A stretch of 64,000 nt of DNA, taken from NCBI GenBank assembly GCA_963532425.1, contig CAUSKK010000002.1:1-64000 (forward strand). The letters run 5' to 3'. The position numbers were made by a program, and so were the translations under genes. Shown in pieces: positions 16,100 to 25,505 of the stretch. Below the pieces are notes generated by a model that made no database searches, was not told where the DNA came from, and saw nothing but the letters and a program-made list of their open reading frames with translations. The number at the start of each line of letters is the position of its first letter. The first letter of the stretch is position 1. This DNA is from CAUSKK01 sp963532425. Lineage in GTDB: Bacteria > Pseudomonadota > Gammaproteobacteria > Cardiobacteriales > Cardiobacteriaceae.

Positions 16100-17037
16100 G
16101 GGATAAGCTCCTGCGCCTGGGAACGAAGCGCTTCGGGTATGGCAACGCCCATTTTCTGGGCCGCCGCCGGATTAAGAATGAGCCGACTCTGGGCCGGGCT
16201 GCGCACGGGAATGTCCTTGACCGGCTGGCCCTTGAGAATGGCGGCCAGCTGCTGACCGGCGCTGCGGCCCACCTCGCGGTAGTCGAAGCTGCGACTGCCG
16301 ATGGCCCCGGCCCGCACCGAGCCGGCGTCGGCGGCGAAGACCGGCAGTTTATTTTCCTCGCCGGTCTGCACCACGGCCTTGATGGCGCTGATGACCACGT
16401 TGTCCTGCACCAGATAGATGACGTCCACCTGACCCAGCAGCGAGGCGGCGGCCTCCTGCACCTCGGAGGTCTTGGTGGCCGGCGCCTCCACCAGCTCCAG
16501 CTGCCGGGAACGAAGCGCTTCCTTCAGGGCGGCCACGGCGGCCACCGAATTGGCCTCGCCGGCGTTGTAGATGGTGCCGATGCGCTTGGCCGTGGGCAGC
16601 AGCTCCTGAATCAAATCCAGATTCAGCGCCACCGGCACGGCATCGCTGGTGCCGGTGATATTGCCGTCGGTTTTGTCCCAGGCGCTGACCAGCTTGGCCG
16701 CCACCGGGTCGGTTACGGCCACGAACACCAGCGGCACACTGCCATTCAACGTATTGGCCAGGGCCTGGGCCGCCGGCGTGCCGATGGCCACCACCGCCCT
16801 GGGGCCGTTGCCGGCGAATTTCTCCGCAATCTGCAGGGCCGTGGCGCTGTTGCCCTGGGCGTTCTCATAGTCATAGCGCACCTGCAGGCCCTCCTGTTCC
16901 AGGGCCTCGCGCAGGCCGGCGTAGCTGTCGTTCAGGGCCGGATGGTCGATGATTTGGCTCACGGCCACCGTTGGCAGCTCCTCGGCCCGGGCCAGGCCCA
17001 GTCCCAGCAGGGCGGCCAGCCACCAATGCTTGCTCAT
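16096..17037 (-). CDS. ABC substrate-binding protein, paralogue 2
   Basis: A 313-residue PF04392-type binding protein with signal peptide (WWLAALLGLGLARAEE) and motifs VAVSQIIDHPALNDSYAGL, IGTPAAQALAN, VAVTDPVAAKLVSAWDKTDG and FDYREVGRSAGQQLA. Residues around SAWDKTDGNITGTSDAVPVA are shared exactly with paralogue 3, while the ligand-facing middle and C-terminal parts differ (for example FDYRE versus FDYYQ), so ligand preference may have diverged. Four-base overlaps with both neighbours. Confidence 0.88.
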   Translation of the reverse strand: MSKHWWLAALLGLGLARAEELPTVAVSQIIDHPALNDSYAGLREALEQEGLQVRYDYENAQGNSATALQIAEKFAGNGPRAVVAIGTPAAQALANTLNGSVPLVFVAVTDPVAAKLVSAWDKTDGNITGTSDAVPVALNLDLIQELLPTAKRIGTIYNAGEANSVAAVAALKEALRSRQLELVEAPATKTSEVQEAAASLLGQVDVIYLVQDNVVISAIKAVVQTGEENKLPVFAADAGSVRAGAIGSRSFDYREVGRSAGQQLAAILKGQPVKDIPVRSPAQSRLILNPAAAQKMGVAIPEALRSQAQELIP

Positions 17038-18008
17038 GGCTTGTTCTCCTCAATCACTTCCGCCGCCTTTTGAATCAGCGCCGGCGGCAGCTCCAGACCG
17101 AAGCGCTTCGCCGCCGCCGGGTTCACCACCAGCCGGAATTTTTCCACCGTCTGCACGGGAATGGCCTCGGGGGCCGTGCCCCGGAGGATTTTCACCACCT
17201 GGGCGCCGGTGCTGCGGCCGACGTCGTAGTAGTCGAAGCCCAGGGACAGCACCGTGCCGCGCTTGACCGAATCCACGTCGGCGCTGAAGACCGGCAATTT
17301 CTGCTCCTCGGCCGCCTGCAGCAGCGCTTCCAGCGCCGAGACGGCGGTGTTATCCAGCACCAGGAAAATAGCATCGGCCCGGCCGGCCAGGGCGGCGGTG
17401 GCCTCGGCCACTTCGCTGGACTTGGTCGCCGGCGCCTCCACCAGCTCGATGTTTGCGCCGGCGGCGACGGTCTTCAGCTTGGCCACCGAGGCGGCGGCGT
17501 TGGCATCGCCGGGGTTGTAGACCGTGCCCAGCCGTTTCAGGCCGGGAAGCGCTTCCCGCAGCACGGCCAGCTGTTCGGCCAGGGGAATGCTGTCGGTGGT
17601 GCCGGTGAGATTTTTCACCGGCGTGTGCAAATCCGGCACCAGCTTGGCCGCCACCGGGTCGGTGATGGAACCGAACACCAGCGGAATCTTGCCCTCGGCC
17701 ACATTGGCCGCCGCCTGGGCCGACGGCGTGGCGATGGCGACGATGACCGCCGGCTTCAGGCCGACGAATTTTTCCGCAATCTGCTGGGCAATGGCCGGCT
17801 GGCCCTGGGCACTTTCCACCTCATAGCGCACCGCCAGCCCGGCGGCCTTAATTTCGTCCTGGACGCCCTGGCGAATGGCGTTGAGCGAAGGGTGGTCGAC
17901 GATTTGGGTGATGGCCACCAGGGGCAGCGCTTCCCCGCTGGGGCTGGGACTCTGGGCGCCCCCGGCCGTCGCGACGCCCCAGAGCGTCGCCAGAAGAATT
18001 TTTTTCAT
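17034..18008 (-). CDS. ABC substrate-binding protein, paralogue 1 (first gene of operon)
   Basis: The most divergent of the three, 324 residues. After a signal peptide (KILLATLWGVATAGGAQS) come VAITQIVDHPSLNAIRQGV, IATPSAQAAAN, FGSITDPVAAKLV and LGFDYYDVGRSTGAQVV. It shares the fold and the TDPVAAKLV block with the other two but has its own sequence (HTPVKNLTGTTDSIP) where they are identical to each other. Being first in the operon it may be the ancestral component. Confidence 0.88.
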   Translation of the reverse strand: MKKILLATLWGVATAGGAQSPSPSGEALPLVAITQIVDHPSLNAIRQGVQDEIKAAGLAVRYEVESAQGQPAIAQQIAEKFVGLKPAVIVAIATPSAQAAANVAEGKIPLVFGSITDPVAAKLVPDLHTPVKNLTGTTDSIPLAEQLAVLREALPGLKRLGTVYNPGDANAAASVAKLKTVAAGANIELVEAPATKSSEVAEATAALAGRADAIFLVLDNTAVSALEALLQAAEEQKLPVFSADVDSVKRGTVLSLGFDYYDVGRSTGAQVVKILRGTAPEAIPVQTVEKFRLVVNPAAAKRFGLELPPALIQKAAEVIEENKP

Positions 18009-18197
18009 GGTTTACCTTTGGTCTTGGCCCCGGCCAGCGGGGTTAATCGTTTGAAAAATAATAAATAATCGCCACCGACAGCCGGCGGGCCTCGGCGGGA
18101 AAAATAAAGGGTTGAATTATAAAGGAACGGGCCGGGGATTTTTCGCCATCGCCGGGCCGCCGGGGGTAAAATCGCGCTTTTTTGCGAGGCCCTTTCC
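18009..18197. promoter_or_regulatory. Divergent promoter region, ABC operon / membrane protein
   Basis: A 189-bp gap between divergent operons. The minus strand has a consensus TATAAT (18116-18121) about 108 bases before the ABC operon start, and the plus strand has TAAAAT near 18170. Neither has a recognisable -35 box. The long leader of the ABC operon could hold an attenuator; I see GC-rich inverted segments but no classical riboswitch or T-box. Confidence 0.35.
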
Positions 18198-18569
18198 ATG
18201 CGGAGCGAACGCGTTTGGTTCAGCTTTTTTATCATCGTCGCCCTCACCCTGAATTTCGGTTTTGTCTACGGCGACATCGACAATCCCGCCCACCACGACA
18301 AAATCGAACTGTTTCTGGCCTTCATCGTCAGCATCATCTGTACCATTCTGAAATTCGGCGACCGCTCCCAGCTCGGCGCCCTGCTGCTGGCCACCAGCCT
18401 GGTGGCCGATGTGCAGCTGTTCTTCGCCATTCTGGTCTGGACGTTCAACGTCGGCCTCCTCGACAGCAGCACCATGGCCACCATCGTGTCGCTGTCGGTG
18501 GGGGCGCTGGTGGCCAACGTGGTTTCCACCCTGATTGTCATCATTGAATCGGTCAGCTTCTGGCGCTGA
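18198..18569 (+). CDS. Small four-helix membrane protein (DUF6394-like)
   Basis: A 123-residue protein with four predicted membrane helices starting MRSERVWFSFFIIVALTLNFGFVYGD. The cytoplasmic loop KFGDRSQLGALLLATSLVADVQL is conserved in small proteins encoded beside two-RCK potassium channels, and here too the channel gene follows after nine bases. The role is unknown; an accessory subunit is an inference from pairing. Confidence 0.7.
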   Translation: MRSERVWFSFFIIVALTLNFGFVYGDIDNPAHHDKIELFLAFIVSIICTILKFGDRSQLGALLLATSLVADVQLFFAILVWTFNVGLLDSSTMATIVSLSVGALVANVVSTLIVIIESVSFWR

Positions 18570-18578
18570 CCTGCGGCC

Positions 18579-20276
18579 GTGCAAGAGATTATCTATCTGA
18601 TTCTGCGGCAAATTCGGCGGCCGGCCCTGATACTGCTGGCCGCCTATGCCGTCGCCATGCTCGGCATGGTGCTGATTCCCAGCCTGGACGAGAACAACGA
18701 GCTCTCCTACCTCACCTTCTTCCAGGCCTTCTACTGGGTCAGCTACACCGCCACCACCATCGGCTATGGCGAAGTGCCCCATGCCTTCTCCGAGTGGCAG
18801 CGCTTCTGGGTGGCGGTCAGCATTTACTACACCGTGCCGGCCTGGTTCTATGCCATCGGGAAAATCATCTCCCTGCTCCAGGACGCCAACTTCCAATATG
18901 CCCTGGCGGTGAGCCGCTTCCAGCGCAGCGTTGCCGGCCTCACGGAAAAGTTCTGCATCATCTGTGGCTTCGGCGAAGCCGGCCTACGCCTGACCCAGAC
19001 CCTGCAGGCCGAGGGCTTCCGCTGTGTCGTCATCGAGAAGGACCCGGTGCGCCTGCGCAAGCTGGCCCTGAACTCGGACCTCTCCCACGTGCTCGCCATC
19101 GAGGCCGACGCCGACAACGTGGAATTTCTGGAGAAGGCCGGCATCCGTTCGCCGCTCTGTCGCGGCGTCATTGCCATCACCGACAACGAGGCCGTCAATC
19201 TGAAGGTGGCCCTGGCGGCCCGGCTGCTGTCCTCGGAGCACCGCTATTTCAAAATCGTCTGCCGCACCTATTCCCGCAGCGGCAGCAACCAGGCCAAGGC
19301 CCTGACCGTGGACATCATCATCAACACCAACCGCATCTTCACCGAACAGCTGCTCACCGCCCTGCGCCGGCCGGCCATTGCCGAGCTGCTCGCCCGCTTC
19401 AACGGCGTCGGCGGGGAGCGCTTCGAGATGCCGCCGGCGCCGCCCTTCGGCCGCTGGCTGATTTGCGGCAACAACGCCCTGGGCCTGGCCCTGAAGCGCT
19501 TCCTGGACTACGAGGGCATCGACTGCATCACCCTGGACCCGTCCCTGCCCAACGGCCCGGACAGCATCTGTGGCCTCGGCAACGAGGCCGTTACCCTGCG
19601 GGCGGCGCGCATCGACCGGGCCCAGGCCATCGTTACGGCGCGCAACTCCGACGCCGAGAACCTGTCCATCGCCCTGACCGCCAAGAGCATGCACCCGGCC
19701 ATCTTCGTGGTCGGCAAGCAGAATAAGAGCCTGCACAAAAGCCTGTTCGCCGTGGCCGGCTTCGACCGGCTCATGGAGGAGGCCGATTTAATCGTCAGCC
19801 AAACCTTCTCCCAGCTGGCCCGGCCGCTGCTGAGCCGCTTTCTCAAACTGCTGAGCCACCAGGACGAGCAGTGGGGCCAGCAGCTGCTAAAACGCATCAA
19901 CCAGTGGACGCCGGACCGGAACCCCTATCACCGCATGGTGCGCATCGACGCCGCCAACGCCCCGGCGGTGGTGGAACAGCTGGCCTCCGGCCGGCTGCTG
20001 CGGCTGCAAACCCTCTGGGCCCCGGCCAACCAGCCGGAGAGCGTGAACGAAGCGCTTCCCCTGCTGCTGGTGCGCAAGGACCAGGACATTCTGCTGCCGG
20101 AGCCGGCCACCAGCCTGCAGCTGGGCGATAAAATCCTGCTGGCCTATGCCCAGCGCAAAATTGAAAAGCGGCTGCGCATCAACCTGTTCGACGAGGCGCA
20201 GCTTTACTACAGCATCCACGGCAAGGAGAAGGTGAAATCGCCGGTCTTTGCCTACCTTTTGAAAAAATGGGAGTGA
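18579..20276 (+). CDS. Potassium channel with two RCK/TrkA-N domains
   Basis: A 565-residue channel. Two membrane helices flank a pore loop with the selectivity filter TTIGYGE (residues 59-65). Two cytosolic Rossmann-type RCK units follow, with nucleotide loops ICGFGEAGLRL near 125 and ICGNNALGLAL near 295, and TrkA-C-like tails. Start is GTG (18579), nine bases after the preceding gene. GYGE rather than GYGD in the filter occurs in bacterial channels of this type. Probably gated by nucleotides or ions bound to the RCK ring. Confidence 0.88.
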   Translation: MQEIIYLILRQIRRPALILLAAYAVAMLGMVLIPSLDENNELSYLTFFQAFYWVSYTATTIGYGEVPHAFSEWQRFWVAVSIYYTVPAWFYAIGKIISLLQDANFQYALAVSRFQRSVAGLTEKFCIICGFGEAGLRLTQTLQAEGFRCVVIEKDPVRLRKLALNSDLSHVLAIEADADNVEFLEKAGIRSPLCRGVIAITDNEAVNLKVALAARLLSSEHRYFKIVCRTYSRSGSNQAKALTVDIIINTNRIFTEQLLTALRRPAIAELLARFNGVGGERFEMPPAPPFGRWLICGNNALGLALKRFLDYEGIDCITLDPSLPNGPDSICGLGNEAVTLRAARIDRAQAIVTARNSDAENLSIALTAKSMHPAIFVVGKQNKSLHKSLFAVAGFDRLMEEADLIVSQTFSQLARPLLSRFLKLLSHQDEQWGQQLLKRINQWTPDRNPYHRMVRIDAANAPAVVEQLASGRLLRLQTLWAPANQPESVNEALPLLLVRKDQDILLPEPATSLQLGDKILLAYAQRKIEKRLRINLFDEAQLYYSIHGKEKVKSPVFAYLLKKWE

Positions 20277-20279
20277 ACC

Positions 20280-21044
20280 ATGCTCTATTACCAGGAATTT
20301 GGCGCCGCCGACGCCCCGGCCCTGGTGCTGCTGCACAGCGGCGGCCTGGCCGGGGTGGAGTGGCAGCCGCAGATTGCCGCCCTGTCGAGCCGCTACCGGC
20401 TGATTATCCCCGACCTGCCCGGCCACGGGGCCAGCCCGCTGGACGTCCCGACCCTGACCCTGGAACACATCGTCGCCTCGGTGCTGGCCCTGCTCGACCG
20501 GCTGCACATCAGTAGCTTCTATCTCTGCGGCTCGTCCCTGGGCGGGGCCAGTGCCCTGGCCCTGGCGCTGCAGGTGCCGGAGCGGGTGAAACGGCTGGTG
20601 GTCTACCGCATCAGCTACCGGAAGAACGCCGCCACCTACGCCCAGACCCGGCAGATGGCGACGCCGGCCTACTGGGCCCAGTTCGGCCTGGCCGGCTGGC
20701 TGTCCCAGCTGCACGAGCCCCAGGGCGGCCCCGAGGCCTGGAAGACGGTCATCGGCCGGGTGAGCGAGGCCCTGAATCCGGCCCTGGGCGGCCACAATCA
20801 CAGCCTGGAGGATTTGCGCCGGCTAAATATGCCGGTGCTGCTCATCGCCGGCGACCGCGACCCGGTGGCCCCGCTGGCCGACATCCTCGCCATGTACGAG
20901 GCCCTGCCGGCCCCGGCCCTGTGGATTATGCCGGCGGCCAGCCACATCACCGCCAGCAACACCTGGCGCGCCGCCGCCTTCGCCGAGGAGCTGAAGCGCT
21001 TCTTTTCCCTGCCCCAACTACCCCCCAAACTGGAGAACGAATAA
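20280..21044 (+). CDS. Alpha/beta-hydrolase
   Basis: A 254-residue hydrolase fold. Nucleophile elbow GSSLG with S86, oxyanion region LLHSGG near residue 18, acid in GDRDPVAP and histidine in AASHI complete a plausible catalytic triad. IPDLPGHGASP is the usual post-strand-4 motif. Closest to esterases and 3-oxoadipate enol-lactonase-like enzymes; substrate unknown. It starts four bases after the channel stop and its stop overlaps the next start. Confidence 0.8.
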   Translation: MLYYQEFGAADAPALVLLHSGGLAGVEWQPQIAALSSRYRLIIPDLPGHGASPLDVPTLTLEHIVASVLALLDRLHISSFYLCGSSLGGASALALALQVPERVKRLVVYRISYRKNAATYAQTRQMATPAYWAQFGLAGWLSQLHEPQGGPEAWKTVIGRVSEALNPALGGHNHSLEDLRRLNMPVLLIAGDRDPVAPLADILAMYEALPAPALWIMPAASHITASNTWRAAAFAEELKRFFSLPQLPPKLENE

Positions 21045-21256
21045 TGAAAGAGTACAAAGCCGTGGTTTATCAGGAGGGCATGATTTCCTCCATCATCTTT
21101 GGCTCGGCCAAGGTGGACCCGGAAAATCTGAGCCGCTTTCTCAACGACAACGCCCGCGACGGCTGGCGCGTGGTCACTATGGAAAAGGACGAGCGCCGCA
21201 CCCTGCTGTTCTGGAAGCGGGAGGCCTACGTCATTCTGCTGGAACGCGACCGATGA
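21044..21256 (+). CDS. DUF4177-like small protein
   Basis: Seventy residues starting MKEYKAVVYQEGMISSIIFGSAKVDPENLSRFLNDNARDGWRVV. The pattern of a YKAV strand, then a helix with LNDNARDGWRVVTM and a closing LLFWKREAYVILLER strand matches DUF4177, a small alpha/beta family of unknown role. The ATG overlaps the preceding stop (TAATG) and its stop overlaps the next start, so it is translated in a coupled chain. Confidence 0.7.
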   Translation: MKEYKAVVYQEGMISSIIFGSAKVDPENLSRFLNDNARDGWRVVTMEKDERRTLLFWKREAYVILLERDR

Positions 21257-21666
21257 AGCTGCTGCGTCCGCTGCTGGTCTACGGCGGCCTGGCCCTGTTC
21301 CTCGGCTGGGTCGGCCTGCTGCTGGCCGGCCTCTGGGGCCTGGCCATTGACCCGCTCCAGTTCGGCCGCCTGACCCTGTCCCTGCCGCTGCTGCTGCTGG
21401 CCCTGGGGGCGGTCATCTACGTGGTCGGCCACGAGCGCCGCCTGACCCTGCGGGCGGTGGCCATCTACTGCTGTCTGCTGCTGTTCCTGGCCTGGCTCGG
21501 CCTGCTGCTGGCCGGCCTCTGGGAGCTGGTCGCCATTGACCCGGCCCAGTTCGGCCGCCTGACCCTGTCCCTGCCGCTGCTGGCCCTGATACCCGGCGCC
21601 ATCGTCTTCGTCGTCGAACACGAGCGCACCGACCGGCGCCAGAAAGAGCAGAACTATCTGCGCTGA
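21253..21666 (+). CDS. Small membrane protein with internal duplication
   Basis: A 137-residue protein with four hydrophobic segments arranged as two near-identical halves: LLLAGLW-x-L-x-AIDP-x-QFGRLTLSLPLL appears at residues 23-53 and again at 85-117. The duplication is also visible in DNA. Each half looks like a helical hairpin. The C-terminal tail (EHERTDRRQKEQNYLR) is charged and cytosolic by the positive-inside rule. No family recognised. Its stop overlaps the recJ start by one base. Confidence 0.65.
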   Translation: MKLLRPLLVYGGLALFLGWVGLLLAGLWGLAIDPLQFGRLTLSLPLLLLALGAVIYVVGHERRLTLRAVAIYCCLLLFLAWLGLLLAGLWELVAIDPAQFGRLTLSLPLLALIPGAIVFVVEHERTDRRQKEQNYLR

Positions 21667-23282
21667 TGCTGCTACGAGAACGGCCGTTGCGCCTCGACCC
21701 GGCCCGGCTGCCGCTGGAACCGTTCTGGGCCGAGCTGCTGGCCCGGCGCCTCGACCGGCCCGAGGAGCTGTCCCAGCGCTGGCAGGATTTGCTGCCGCCC
21801 CGGCTCAAAGATATGGACGCGGCGGTGCAACGCATTGCCGACGCCGTCGCCCGCCGGGAACTTATCCTGATTTACGGCGACTACGACGTGGACGGCACCT
21901 GTGCCACGGCCCTGCTCTACCGGGTGCTGCAACACTGCGGCGCCCGGGTGGCCTATTTCATTCCCCACCGCCGCCGCCACGGCTACGGCCTCAATCTGCG
22001 CGGTCTGGCCGAGGTGTTGGCCGGCCCCCGGCCCGACCTGATTATCACCGTCGATAACGGCACCGCCGCCCACCGGGGCGCCGAACAGCTGCGCCAGCTC
22101 GGCATCGACCTCATCATCACCGACCACCACCTGGGCGACGGCCCGCTGCCGCCGGCGGTGGCCGTGCTCAATCCAAACCGGCCCGACGAGGATTTCCCCA
22201 GCAAAAATCTGGCCGGCGTCGGCGTCGCCTTCTACCTGGCCTGGGCCCTGCGCGACCATTTCGGCTTTGCCGCCAAGGTCAGCGACCTGCTCGACTGGGT
22301 GGCCCTGGGCACGGTGGCCGACATCGTGCCGCTGGATTGGAACAACCGCATCCTCCTGCACCACGGCCTGCGGCGGCTGCGCCGGGGCGCCAATATCGGC
22401 CTGCGCGCCCTGGCGGCGGTGGCCGGGGTAGATTTGGCCCGGGCCAGCTGTGCGGACATCGGCTTCGCCCTGGCCCCGCGTCTCAACGCCGGCGGCCGGC
22501 TCGGCGACATGGGCGACAGCCTGCGCCTGCTGCTCAGCGCCGACGAGGACGAAGCGCTTCGGCTCGCCCGGCAGCTGGACGCGACCAACCGCCGGCGCAA
22601 GGAGCTGGAGCAGGAGCAGCTGGCCCGCATCGAACCCGGGCCGGAGCCGCTGCTGGCGGTCTACCAGCCCGACGGCCACGAGGGCCTGAGCGGCATCGTC
22701 GCCGCCCGCTTGAAAACGACCTACCGGCGGCCGGCGCTGGTGGCCACCGACGGCGAAGCGGGCTGGATTAAGGGTTCACTGCGGGCGCCGGCGGCGCTGT
22801 CGGTGAAAGAACTGCTCGACGCCGGGGCGGCGGCCCTGAATCTGCCCCCGGATAGCCTCATCTACGGCGGCCACCGGGGCGCCGGCGGTTTCAGCATCCG
22901 CGCCGAATACTACGAGGCCTTCCGGGCTGCCCTGAGCGCCGCCGTGCCCCCGGCGGTGGAAGAGGTCTGGGAACACGACGGGCCCCTGCCGCCGGCGGCC
23001 TTCAATCTCGCCACGGCCGAGGCCCTGGCGTTGCAACCCTGGGGCGAGGGCTTTCCGGCGCCGCTCTGGGCCAACCGCTGCCGCCTCAGCGACCCTCGCC
23101 CCCTGGGCGGCGGCCACTGCCGGTTCACCGCCCAGCTGCCGACCGGGGAGCGCTTCCCGGCGGTCTATTTCAACCAGGCCCCGGCCAGTCTGCCCAGCGA
23201 AGCGCTGCTGCTCTTCCAGCTGGACATCAACCGCTACCAGGGCCGGGCCAGCCTACAACTGCTGGTGCGGGGCCTGGGCTAG
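21666..23282 (+). CDS. recJ: Single-stranded-DNA exonuclease RecJ
   Basis: 5'-3' exonuclease acting in recombination and mismatch repair. DHH-family motifs are intact: DYDVDG (72-77), the metal aspartate in TVDNGT (D130), DHH (153-155), and the DHHA1 region with GGHRGAGGFSIR. The OB-like C-terminal segment FPAVYFNQ is present. 538 residues is slightly shorter than the E. coli protein (577). A perfect palindrome near 22551 encodes EAL within SADEDEALRLARQ. Array 2 begins about 120 bp after the stop. Confidence 0.94.
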   Translation: MLLRERPLRLDPARLPLEPFWAELLARRLDRPEELSQRWQDLLPPRLKDMDAAVQRIADAVARRELILIYGDYDVDGTCATALLYRVLQHCGARVAYFIPHRRRHGYGLNLRGLAEVLAGPRPDLIITVDNGTAAHRGAEQLRQLGIDLIITDHHLGDGPLPPAVAVLNPNRPDEDFPSKNLAGVGVAFYLAWALRDHFGFAAKVSDLLDWVALGTVADIVPLDWNNRILLHHGLRRLRRGANIGLRALAAVAGVDLARASCADIGFALAPRLNAGGRLGDMGDSLRLLLSADEDEALRLARQLDATNRRRKELEQEQLARIEPGPEPLLAVYQPDGHEGLSGIVAARLKTTYRRPALVATDGEAGWIKGSLRAPAALSVKELLDAGAAALNLPPDSLIYGGHRGAGGFSIRAEYYEAFRAALSAAVPPAVEEVWEHDGPLPPAAFNLATAEALALQPWGEGFPAPLWANRCRLSDPRPLGGGHCRFTAQLPTGERFPAVYFNQAPASLPSEALLLFQLDINRYQGRASLQLLVRGLG

Positions 23283-23400
23283 GCCGCCGCCGGTCAGCCA
23301 GCGCCCTTTCTATCCGCCGGTTTTTCTCCGGCGCACCGCTTTTTTCACCAGCCCCCGCCGACCTTTTTATCCCCGTTCCCCGGCCGGCCCTCACCCTCGG

Positions 23401-25432
23401 CGCAGCGCTCCCCGGCTCAGGAACGAAGCGCTCCCCGCCACCCTTAGACGTCGCCACCACTGGCCACAGCGCAGCGCTTGCCTTCATAGGCAAACGCCGC
23501 CACCGCTGACCGTCGCCGAAACCATTCCCCCGAAGCGCTTCCTTTCTCTTAGCCCAGCGGCTGGAGTCGCAGCCAGTCGAAGCGCTGCGCCTCTCCCGGC
23601 CCGGCCCTCTAGCCACCATTTCCCTAACCGACGGCCCCCGGCGCAGCGCTTCCCCGGTTCAGGAACGAAGCGCTTCTGGTTTTATCGCCTCCTAGATTAA
23701 AGCGCTCCCCCGTAAGGAGCTCTAAACCGGCCCGGGGCCAGGCGCTCCATAATCAAACGGCGCCAAAACCCTTGCCCCGAAGCGCTTCGGTCTTTTCTTC
23801 CCTCCGAGAACGAAGCGCTTCCCCTCTCCCCATCACCGCCCCGCCAACGAGCCTTCAACCGACCGGTGGCGCAGCGCTTCCCTCGCAACGAGCTTTAGAC
23901 CGGGCCGGGGCGAAGCGCTTCCCTCCCATCGTTCCCGATTAAAGCGCTTCGGCCCCCAGCCTCTTGCAGGGGCTGAAGCGCTTCGTTCCCAACCACCACT
24001 TCAACCGGAAGCGCTTCCCCCGTAAGAGGCTTTAAACCGGGCCGGAGAAAATCTCCACTGCCCCCAACGAAGCGCTCCCAGCTTTGGAACCTTTTTCTCT
24101 TTTCCTAGTCCTGCCTACCGAAGCGCTTCGCTCTAGGGAAATCCATCTGGATAGGCCGAAGCGCTTCCAGTTTTGTGCTTTCCAGATTGGAGCGCTTCCC
24201 CTCCCGCTGGGCCGTTCAAACAAAGCGCTTCGGTTTTGGCGCTCTTTAGGAGGGCAGCGCTTCGCTCTAGAAAGATGACCCAAACGGATTAAAGCGCTTC
24301 CTCCGTTGTCGTCCCGCTGCGAAAGAAAGCCGGGCTGGGGCAAAAGCGAAGCGCTTCCCTCCACCCGTTTGGGCGGCGAAGCGCTTCGGCCTTTGCTTCC
24401 CTCCGAGAAGGACGCTATGCCCCGCCAGCTCATCTTTAGCCGACTGGGGGCGAAGCGCTTCGTTGGGAAGAGCCTTTCACCGGGGATGAGCCTCCCTTGC
24501 CTTGACAGCTGGAGGACGGCCGAAGCGCTCCCCCTCCTGCTGTTCAGCGTCATAGGGCAGTGCCTTTGCCTCTTCTGGCCCCCGAGAGCGAAGCGCTTCC
24601 CTCGGCGCCTGAATCCGGGCCGGAGAAAACCTCCACCGCTCCCCGTGGCTCTCTGGGAAGGAAGCGCTTCATTGGCTAATAAAAAGCCGGCCGGCGGGGC
24701 CATTGGCGAAGCGCTTGGGTTCTGGTGATTGCTGGAATTAAAACCTCCCTTTTCCCGTCCTTCCGAGTGAAGCGCTTCAGTTCTAGTGCCTTTCAGAAAA
24801 GAAGCTCTCCCCCTCATTTAAACCCGCCAAGCAAAGCGCTTCCCCCGATGAAGCGCTTCAATATGAATGGCCCGGGTACTGGGCAAGGGCGAAGCGCTTC
24901 GGTCTAAGCAGCTGGCCCGGCTGGGGTTGAAGCGCTTCGCTTTGAAATTAGGTCGAGGCCGAAGCGCTTCCTGCTGGGGAACGAAAACATCAGCTAGCGG
25001 GAAAAATCCTTGCGGACTGAAGCGCTTCGGTTTGGGCGGTCTTTAGAAGGGAAGCGCTTTCTGCTGGAACAAGTTTTAAAGCGGGCCGGGACAAAATCGA
25101 AGCGCTCCCCTTTTAGCCGGGGAGGGCAATCCGGGCCGGGGCTGAAAATCTCTTTGGCGATGGTGAAGCGCTTCCCCCTTCCTAAGGCTCAGGAGGGAAG
25201 CGCTTCCTTGGGGAAAGATGGCCCGGCTGGGATTGAAGCGCTTCGCTTTGAAATTAGGCGGGAACCGAAGCGCTTCGCCCTGGGAAGACGGTTCAACGGG
25301 AAGCGCTTCCGCTTGGCCGTTCCAGAGGGAAGCGCTTCGTTCTGAAGTCAAATTTTGTTGCGGGCCGGTGGCTATGAGCGCAGCGCTTCGGTTGAATTGG
25401 CCGATGAAGAGCCGGCCAGCAGTGAAGCGCTG
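23401..25432. repeat. Palindrome array 2 (GAAGCGCTTC), the longest
   Basis: About 2 kb between recJ and the MBOAT gene. I count about 26 perfect palindromes plus numerous variants (GCAGCGCTTC, GAAGCGCTCC, GGAGCGCTTC). Spacing is irregular. Spacers recur: the GCTTCCCTCCGAGAA spacer at 23797 and 24394, and CCCGGCTGGG(G/A)TTGAAGCGCTTCGC followed by TTTGAAATTAGG at 24916 and 25218. No coding pattern or RNA structure beyond the repeats was found. Confidence 0.9.
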
Positions 25433-25505
25433 CCCGCGCGCCGGCCCGGAATTTGCCCCGGCCCCGGCGTTATAATCACGCGCCGTTTCCACTTTGCCCG
25501 TTGCC

